From: Calothrix sp. NIES-4101
GTDB lineage: Bacteria; Cyanobacteriota; Cyanobacteriia; Cyanobacteriales; Nostocaceae
NCBI GenBank assembly: GCA_004296455.1
Contig: AP018280.1
Coordinates: 3,720,001 to 3,784,000 of the forward strand
DNA: 64,000 nucleotides
Reading direction: 5' to 3'
In this document: in pieces, positions 57,968-64,000 of the stretch
Layout of the letters: each line of letters begins with the position of its first letter
Numbering within the stretch: the first letter of the stretch is position 1
The notes under the pieces: model-generated
The model's database searches: none
What the model saw: only the letters and a program-made list of their open reading frames with translations
What the model was told of the DNA's origin: nothing
Translations under genes and position numbers: made by a program

Positions 57968-59021
57968 ATTACAAGTCTTTCAAGTCTTTTGATGTTTAGC
58001 ATCAGTTCGTCTAAATCCTGTTCAAGAGAAAATAGCAACACTTCCTCTGCTGTGAAAAAAGGATTAAGAAGGATGAGAAAGGTTTGCCCCTAAGTCTAAC
58101 TCTCCAAATTTAGAACTCATCCACACCAATACAATATCTTGCTATTGTTCCAGCTTGTTTGATTTTCCCATCATCTAGGACTTAGGAATTAGAAACTTTA
58201 ACAATACCTACAGCAAATATTCACATTGTTTTGCAACACGCATAAGTATAGATATTTTGTGACAATTCATTAGTTAAACTTAACTTGCTTTAACGGAGCT
58301 TGAAGACTCAACGTAAATTTGGAAGTATCCTTGAAAGCTGTTTTGGTTATACATTCACAGACTCAAAAATTCCCATTGACAAACTAACATCTAATCAATG
58401 ATTATAATTATTTATATAAATTAAACGGAAGTATCAAATTTATTCCAATTATTGTTCGTATTTTTACTTAAGTATAAGCATAAATACTTACAGAGATTGT
58501 GTATAAATAATGGCACTTATTTATCTTCATTTTCCTAATTGTCTGCTTTTAGGTAGTCTAATACTTACTTACTGAGGTACTTGTAAACTGGACTAAAAAA
58601 TGGCAGATTTGGCTAAAATTGCCACTGGTAGATTACGTATCGAAGATGAGTGAGCAAAAGGATTTGCGGCTTTATCAGGTGGAATTCTAGAGACGTATAT
58701 CTCAATAGATTTAGTTCCAAAAAAATATTAAGTTTCAAAAATTTTTTTCTGCTTTTTCCCCAAAAATTGTTACACAGCTAAAAAGCTTCTTGTGTCTAGG
58801 TTATAACCTTGTAACTTATTTTTCAGATGGCGAAGTTTACCAAAGTTTACGCTAAATCCCCGATCCCCAAGCATGAAACTTCGTGTTAGTCTGTTGCAGT
58901 CACAAACAAAAAGTGAAAGCGGAACGAGTTTGAGATTCTGCTCAATAGTCGCGCTGAATTAAGTGCGTATTAGCGGACCAAATCCGAGCTTTAGTTCTCG
59001 TGTTACTTTAAATTCGGACAC
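57968..59021. other. long intergenic region upstream of rlpA
   Basis: About 1.05 kb. It contains an inverted repeat TAAGTAT / ATACTTA (58469-58490), a short broken frame at 58600-58731, and a 10-base palindrome GGTTATAACC at 58799-58808. The promoter of rlpA should be in its right half. No full-length gene is visible. Confidence 0.45.
58600..58731 (+). pseudogene. possible small broken open frame
   Basis: From ATG 58600, 17 codons (MADLAKIATGRLRIEDE) run to a TGA at 58651, and the same frame then continues for 25 sense codons to TAA at 58729. The part after the TGA reads AKGFAALSGGIL, which looks like a continuation. Either a short peptide gene was broken by one stop, or the similarity is chance. 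There is no good ribosome binding site. Confidence 0.2.
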
Positions 59022-60158
59022 ATGAATCATAGATATTTCTTAACTGTTTTCGCCCTGCTAAGTGCATTTGTCGGCAGCCCATCGATCGCACGGAGTCAAA
59101 CCACCGCGCAATCAAATTCGACATTACCTTCATCGCCATCCGGTGATGTGGTGAAGGTAGGGGAGTATCAAACCAAAACAGATACTCCTGCTGCAAGGAA
59201 TGCAGTCACGCAAATCCACACGCACAACAAAGCAGGTCGTCAAGCAGCTACACTTTACATCCGTAATATTCCGGTTCTCACTTTTGTGGGGAAACAACAG
59301 GTAGCAAGCACAGATTCCAAAACCGAAACCAAAGTTGGTGCAATTGGTAATGTAGGTGGTGAAAATGGGGGCGTGCAACAGTACGCCCCTAATGCTAGCA
59401 ATTCATCTTCTGTGAAGGTTGCAACTGTTGGGGAAAATGCGGGTTTAGCTAATCAGGTTAATTTAAGCAACGACGATCCAGTTCAGAAAGCGAGTATAGT
59501 AGCAGCTCGCATCAACGACCTAGTTCGTCAAAAAGTAGATGCCAACAAAATTACGGTTAGTTGGCGGCGCGGTGGTGAAGTAGCAACCGCTAACCAAGCC
59601 GGCAATAAGAATTTATCCAACCAAGAGTCTGAAGCTCGCTACGTAATCAAAGTTGATGGTCAAGAAATCGTAGCGATAGATAGCAATACCAGCTTAAGTG
59701 ACTCAACCAACAATCAAGCGCAGGACGCATTGCAAGCCACAAATCGCCTCCGTAGGCTGATTGGGAATGCATCCCCGCTCACCGAGATTGCCAATTTACC
59801 TGTGAATGTACCAGCAATCTCGATACCTAAATCGCCCGATCAAATTGCGATCGCACCTGTGAAACAAGTCCTGAACGGTATAGCCTCGTTCTATGGCTAT
59901 GACGGTTCGGGAAATAAAACAGCGACTGGTGAACGCTTCAATCCCGAAGGAATGACAGCCGCCCATCGCCACCTACCTTTTGGTACAAGAGTTCGTGTCA
60001 CCAACATCCGTAATGGTCGTTCGGTAATCGTGCGTATCAACGACCGAGGACCATTTATTCGTGGTCGAATTATCGATTTATCCTATGGTGCAGCCCGCGT
60101 TATCGGCATGATTGGTAGAGGTATTGCACCAGTGAAAGTCGAAGTATTAGGGCGGTAA
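59022..60158 (+). CDS. rlpA: RlpA-like septal/peptidoglycan protein
   Basis: A 378-residue exported protein. A signal peptide is seen at 1-26 (cleavage near ARSQT), then a long Asn/Ser/Thr-rich region to about 285 and a C-terminal double-psi beta-barrel (about 286-378) with [24 protein letters not shown] and the catalytic-Asp motif INDRGPF. RlpA acts on denuded glycan strands as a lytic transglycosylase, or binds them. There is no SPOR domain and no lipobox. It is monocistronic. Confidence 0.9.
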   Translation: MNHRYFLTVFALLSAFVGSPSIARSQTTAQSNSTLPSSPSGDVVKVGEYQTKTDTPAARNAVTQIHTHNKAGRQAATLYIRNIPVLTFVGKQQVASTDSKTETKVGAIGNVGGENGGVQQYAPNASNSSSVKVATVGENAGLANQVNLSNDDPVQKASIVAARINDLVRQKVDANKITVSWRRGGEVATANQAGNKNLSNQESEARYVIKVDGQEIVAIDSNTSLSDSTNNQAQDALQATNRLRRLIGNASPLTEIANLPVNVPAISIPKSPDQIAIAPVKQVLNGIASFYGYDGSGNKTATGERFNPEGMTAAHRHLPFGTRVRVTNIRNGRSVIVRINDRGPFIRGRIIDLSYGAARVIGMIGRGIAPVKVEVLGR

Positions 60159-60298
60159 AAAGGAGTCAGGGAGAAGTTACAGGGAAATTTTTTCTTCTTC
60201 CAGCCAACTTTGGGGGAGACGGAGACTATCAAGAAGTAGAAAACTATTTCCTCCTGTGCCTGTTCTTGAACTTAACCAATTCTCCAATCTTCATGATT

Positions 60299-60328
60299 AG
60301 TAGAGGCGTTAGATACAACGTCTCTACT
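60299..60328. repeat. palindromic GTAGAGA-type hairpin
   Basis: AGTAGAGGCGTT and AACGTCTCTACT form a 12-bp stem (one G-T pair) with the 6-base loop AGATAC. It resembles the hairpin at 616-645. It lies between rlpA and panC/cmk and is not followed by a T-run. Confidence 0.6.
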
Positions 60329-60445
60329 TTCTAGTTTATAGGCTTGTTTTTGTCAGTGTTTTTTACCCCTTTCCCCTTGCCGATTTTTCCCTGGCTGAAT
60401 TTAGATAAACTAACGGGGGAGGGATCGATATAATAGGGGTATTTT

Positions 60446-62089
60446 GTGCGCCTGCTAACTACAGTTGCAGCTTTACGTTGTTTTTTAGGCAAACGCGCCT
60501 TAGAAACGCGAGATTTAAACTTCCTTGAGCCGCTACAATTTGAAGTAACAGCTTCTCATCAAACAGCAGTTGGTCTAGTACCAACAATGGGAGCTTTACA
60601 TCAAGGGCATCTCAGCTTGATTCAACGGGCGCGAACAGAAAATGACACTGTTATTGTGAGCATTTTCGTCAACCCCTTACAATTTGGTCAAAATGAGGAT
60701 TTTCAAAATTATCCTCGGACACTAGACGGCGATCGCCAGATATGTGAGCAGGCTGGAGTGGATGCTATTTTCGCACCGACTCCTAAGGAGTTGTTGGGGA
60801 GATGTTCTTCCCAGCAAACTCCGGAACCAATGGGAATGACTGCGAAGAATATAGAAGAGTCAAAACTAACACAGGTTATCCCTCCATCTGCTATGATATC
60901 TGGCTTGTGTGGTCGTTCTCGGCTAGGTCACTTCCAGGGTGTGACTACGATTGTTACCAAACTTTTCAACTTGGTACAACCTGATCGAGCTTATTTCGGT
61001 CAAAAAGATGGTCAACAGCTCGCTGTGATTAAAAAGCTAGTGTGTGACCTGAACCTGCCCATCGAAATTGTTGCTTGTCCAACGGTACGAGAAGCATCTG
61101 GTCTTGCTTTAAGTTCGCGCAATCAATATTTGAGCGCTAGCGAAAAGGAAGAAGCTGCGGTATTATACCGAGGTTTGCAACGGGCGATGGTAGCATTTAA
61201 AGCAGGTGTTCGTAACACCGACAAGCTCATTGAGCTTGTGCAGCAAGAAGTGGCGATGGTTAGTACTGTCTTAGTGGAATATATTGAATTGGTTGAACCG
61301 ACTACTCTAATGCCATTGAAAACTATTCAGGAGGAAGGAATGCTCGCGATCGCCGCTCGTCTTGGTTCTACACGTCTTATTGATAACACCTTGCTTCGCG
61401 ATCGCAAGCCCATTATCGCTATTGACGGTCCTGCTGGCGCTGGAAAATCAACTGTTGCCCGCCTTGTCGCCGGAAATATCGGACTAGTCTATTTAGATAC
61501 CGGTGCTATGTATCGAGCCATGACTTGGTTGGTACAGCATGAAGGTATTGCCCTCGATGATGAATGCGCGATCGCGGAACTAGCGGCTCGATGTGTTATT
61601 GAACTTGCACCAAGTCAAAGCCTTGACTTTCCTGTTCAAGTATGCATTAACCGCCATGATGTGACGAATCAGATTCGCACTCCGGAGGTGACATCAAAAG
61701 TATCGGCGATAGCAGCACAAAGTGCAGTTCGCGAAGCTCTAGTTAAGCAACAGCAAAGCTGGGGCAAGAAAGGGGGTTTAGTCGCAGAGGGACGTGATAT
61801 CGGGACTCATGTTTTTCCTGATGCCGAAGTCAAAGTTTACTTAACAGCATCGGTGACAGAACGCGCACGTCGTCGTTTACAGGACTTTCAAAACCAAGGT
61901 TTACCGGAAGTTGATTTAAAACAACTGGAAAAAGACATTGCTGAACGCGATTGGAAAGACAGCACACGCAAGGTTTCTCCACTACAGAAAGCCGCCGATG
62001 CAGTGGAAATTACAACTGATGGTTTACACATCAGTGATGTAACTGCGAAAATAGTTGACTATTATCAGCAGCGTTTATCGCAGTTGTAA
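60446..62089 (+). CDS. panC/cmk: bifunctional pantoate--beta-alanine ligase / cytidylate kinase
   Basis: A 547-residue fusion of PanC and Cmk, an arrangement common in cyanobacteria. PanC (about 1-315) has the nucleotide-binding HQGH at 52-55, KDGQQLAVIKK and the SSRNQYLS motif. Cmk (about 320-547) begins with IAIDGPAGAGKSTVAR (P-loop at about 328-335) and has AEGRDIGTHVFP. PanC joins pantoate and beta-alanine in pantothenate and CoA synthesis; Cmk phosphorylates CMP and dCMP. An extra stretch in PanC around 118-155 (TPEPMGMTAKN) has no counterpart in the shorter enterobacterial enzymes. The start is GTG. Confidence 0.95.
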   Translation: MRLLTTVAALRCFLGKRALETRDLNFLEPLQFEVTASHQTAVGLVPTMGALHQGHLSLIQRARTENDTVIVSIFVNPLQFGQNEDFQNYPRTLDGDRQICEQAGVDAIFAPTPKELLGRCSSQQTPEPMGMTAKNIEESKLTQVIPPSAMISGLCGRSRLGHFQGVTTIVTKLFNLVQPDRAYFGQKDGQQLAVIKKLVCDLNLPIEIVACPTVREASGLALSSRNQYLSASEKEEAAVLYRGLQRAMVAFKAGVRNTDKLIELVQQEVAMVSTVLVEYIELVEPTTLMPLKTIQEEGMLAIAARLGSTRLIDNTLLRDRKPIIAIDGPAGAGKSTVARLVAGNIGLVYLDTGAMYRAMTWLVQHEGIALDDECAIAELAARCVIELAPSQSLDFPVQVCINRHDVTNQIRTPEVTSKVSAIAAQSAVREALVKQQQSWGKKGGLVAEGRDIGTHVFPDAEVKVYLTASVTERARRRLQDFQNQGLPEVDLKQLEKDIAERDWKDSTRKVSPLQKAADAVEITTDGLHISDVTAKIVDYYQQRLSQL

Positions 62090-62205
62090 ATGGTATTTGA
62101 ATACTATCAATTCGGTTAACTGCACACTTGTCAGGTAGTCAGAAAACTTTCACAACGGATTTCTGCTGCAAAATCAAGTTTTGCTGGTTTGTCATTCTCC
62201 GGAAG

Positions 62206-62229
62206 CCCCGGCGTTGCGACAATGCGGGG
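62206..62229. repeat. GC-rich hairpin
   Basis: CCCC-G-GCGTTG and CAATGC-GGGG form a stem with a 3-base loop and one bulged G. It lies in the 723-base gap between panC/cmk and the PBP2 gene. Not followed by a T-run. Confidence 0.5.
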
Positions 62230-62287
62230 AAGTCGTAAAGGGTACTGTCTCCCCAACACGCTGCATTGCTTTTTCACACAGGTGTAA

Positions 62288-62411
62288 TACCAATTCACAA
62301 TTCGCAATTCGCAATACTCGCTCCGCAAGAAGCAAGCTACGCAATTAAAAAACTTAGATGCAGCAAATCTTTCAGGATTTACATCTGTATCAGATTTTTC
62401 GTGAAATGGTG
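62288..62411 (+). mobile_element. MITE-like element A, copy 3
   Basis: A 124-bp copy very similar to that at 37897-38021 (ends TACCAATTCACAA / TTCGTGAAATGGTG), flanked on both sides by TAA (62285-62287 and 62412-62414). The central CTCGC palindrome has decayed. Non-coding. The remaining gap from 62412 to 62812 shows nothing else that I can support beyond the presumed PBP2 promoter. Confidence 0.75.
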
Positions 62412-62812
62412 TAAGTAGCAGAAAAATTATCGGTTGTTTGTATTCACGCTAGCGTAGAGTCGCATCTATAAAAAATACTGAAGCACTCTACTAGCTCAAT
62501 ACCAAGACTTGACGTTTTACTAGAGATGAGCCGATGGAGACAGTTCTTGCCGCCTACTGGATTAATATTATAGACATGTCATAGATAAAAACTTATCCAT
62601 ACCATTAGAAACAGAAATATAAAATACCTCTGATAGTAGTTGCCGAAGTAGTCAAATCTCCACAAAGTAAACTATTTTAAGATGTGGTGCATTTAATCTA
62701 CTAAGTTTCACTTACACAGTATTTAACTGGATATTTTTGCCCTATTGATACTGACAATATCTTTATATCATTGTATACAAATTAAAATAGTATTACTAGT
62801 AACTTTATAGTT

Positions 62813-64000
62813 ATGACCTTATTAAAGTCTGAAATCGGTCAAAACAAGACTACTCGCACGGTTGGCAACGGTATTCAATCAATATTTCTGATCTTATTTA
62901 CATTAACGGCGATTAGCGTGATGAGTGCAAAATTAGCGCACTTACAAGTGATAGAGGGTAAAAAATATAGTGAAAAAGCTCAATCGAATCGGGTGCGAAT
63001 AATTCCCAAACTACCCGAACGCGGTAATGTATTTGATCGTCATGGGAAAATTATTGCCACAACCCGCTATCCTCACTCAGTCTATCTTTGGCCGATGGCA
63101 CACACCAAAGCTGGCTGGGATGAAACTGTAGCTCCGCGTTTGGCAAAAATACTTGATTTGTCTGTAGATGAACTGGAAACACAGCTGGAAGAGGCAGGTC
63201 CAAATTCATCCTCGTTAGTTCGGATTGCCCGCGATATTACAGAAGCCCAAATTACAGCTTTAAAAGAATACGAAAACCAATTACCAAATGTGGAAATTCA
63301 TGCCGAGGCGGTGCGTTTCTATCCCTATGGAGCCACAACTGCTCATGTTACAGGTTATACTCGTGAACTAACCGCCGAACAGTTAAAGAAAAGAAAAGAG
63401 CAAGGCTATCGACTGGGTGATGTCATTGGGCAGATGGGGATTGAAAGAGCCTATGAAAAGGATTTAAGGGGTGAATGGGGCGGCAGAGAGGTGGAGGTTA
63501 ATGGTAGAGGTCGTCCATTGCGAGTTATTGGCGAAAAACAAGCAAAAGCAGGTAAAGATATTCGCCTGACGATTGATGTTGAATTGCAAAAAGTTGCTGA
63601 AAAAGCTCTTGGCGATCGCGATGGTACAATTATTGCCATGAACCCCCACAATGGTGGGATTTTGGCGATGGTTTCCCATCCCACATTTGACCCGAATGTG
63701 TTCTCAAAACAACGCCCTTCATCGAAGGAATTGCAAAAAATTCTCCTGGGCGAAAACCATCCTCTACTCAACCGAGCCTTACGCCAATATCCACCTGCCA
63801 GTACCTTCAAAATTGTCACGACTGCGGCGGGACTGGAATCTGGAAAGTTTTCTGCTAGTACAATTTTACCAACTTACGGCTCTCTCACTTTTGGTGGTAC
63901 TCGTTTTGGTGAATGGAACCATGCTGGTTTTGGTCCCTTAGGATGGACAGGAGCAATGGCAAACAGTAGCGATACCTTTTTCTATCAAGTTGGGGCGCGT
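62813..64000 (+). CDS. mrdA: penicillin-binding protein 2 (class B transpeptidase), 3' end outside window
   Basis: The frame is open from ATG 62813 for 396 codons and runs off the window. One N-terminal membrane helix (about 23-45) is followed by the PBP dimerisation domain with RGNVFDRHGKIIA and a transpeptidase domain with the active-site S330-T-F-K333 and the S385-S-D387 second motif, the form expected for PBP2 rather than PBP3. The KTG motif is not reached. It cross-links peptidoglycan during elongation with RodA. Confidence 0.93.
   Translation, partial: MTLLKSEIGQNKTTRTVGNGIQSIFLILFTLTAISVMSAKLAHLQVIEGKKYSEKAQSNRVRIIPKLPERGNVFDRHGKIIATTRYPHSVYLWPMAHTKAGWDETVAPRLAKILDLSVDELETQLEEAGPNSSSLVRIARDITEAQITALKEYENQLPNVEIHAEAVRFYPYGATTAHVTGYTRELTAEQLKKRKEQGYRLGDVIGQMGIERAYEKDLRGEWGGREVEVNGRGRPLRVIGEKQAKAGKDIRLTIDVELQKVAEKALGDRDGTIIAMNPHNGGILAMVSHPTFDPNVFSKQRPSSKELQKILLGENHPLLNRALRQYPPASTFKIVTTAAGLESGKFSASTILPTYGSLTFGGTRFGEWNHAGFGPLGWTGAMANSSDTFFYQVGAR

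Noticed and set aside
57941-58020. NtcA-type site (GTA-N8-TAC) upstream of glsA
   Set aside because: I found no properly spaced match; the palindrome there has different spacing.

Overview
The window is chromosomal DNA of a cyanobacterium, most likely a filamentous, probably nitrogen-fixing member of the Nostocales. Evidence seen in the sequence: the HIP1 octamer GCGATCGC and its core are scattered through genes on both strands; DNA is AT-rich; there are heptamer tandem repeats of the STRR type; and several genes have cyanobacterial architectures (fused PanC/Cmk, an arginine dihydrolase of the AgrE/ArgZ type with N71, H168 and C264, an RRM protein next to rpsU, and an ArsC-like nitrogenase-associated protein). 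No rRNA, tRNA or CRISPR array was found.

Layout. 0.1-0.6 kb: ArsC-like protein. 1.4-8.9 kb: an operon-like triad of dynamin-like GTPase, very large Hsp70/actin-fold ATPase and an unrecognised 421-residue protein, resembling the enterobacterial SrfA/B/C set. 9-12.8 kb, minus strand: a NYN-domain protein and a two-gene split form of D-glutamate cyclase; between them is a 1.27 kb gene-free stretch with two different MITE-like elements almost back to back. 13.2-14.1 kb: RRM protein and rpsU. 14.3-19.5 kb: exported or membrane proteins of unknown function, a methyltransferase and a GT39-type glycosyltransferase. 19.7-24.9 kb: MarR regulator, HlyD/EmrA-type membrane fusion protein and two MFS exporters, with candidate MarR operators. 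25.2-33.6 kb: two-partner secretion locus (TpsA, TpsB) with an exported TPR-CHAT protease-like protein and a small protein ending in a Cys-rich tail. 33.7-38.9 kb: glutathione peroxidase, SDR protein, MutS and ADP-ribosylglycohydrolase. 39-43.7 kb: small membrane protein, then CheB, CheR-PAS and PAS-histidine kinase as three overlapping genes, then a Uma2-type nuclease. 43.8-47.7 kb: a second Hsp70-like protein divergent from agrE. 47.9-51.5 kb: DUF2085 membrane protein, P-type ATPase and a membrane-anchored protein. 52.3-57.9 kb: an acyl-CoA-dehydrogenase/cyclase fusion, a membrane protein, an aldehyde dehydrogenase and a glutaminase. 59-64 kb: RlpA-like protein, PanC/Cmk and the first 396 codons of a class B PBP2 that runs off the window.

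How genes work together. Functional groups supported by order and overlap are the GTPase/Hsp70 triad, the D-glutamate cyclase pair, the efflux operon, the TPS/CHAT locus, the chemosensory trio and the ATPase trio. Several enzymes here act on glutamate-family amino acids (AgrE, glutaminase, D-glutamate cyclase), but they are not in one operon. The strongest leads are the triad, the TPS/CHAT/Cys-rich-peptide locus, the dehydrogenase-cyclase fusion, and a MITE-like family with three copies, each flanked by matching triplets.
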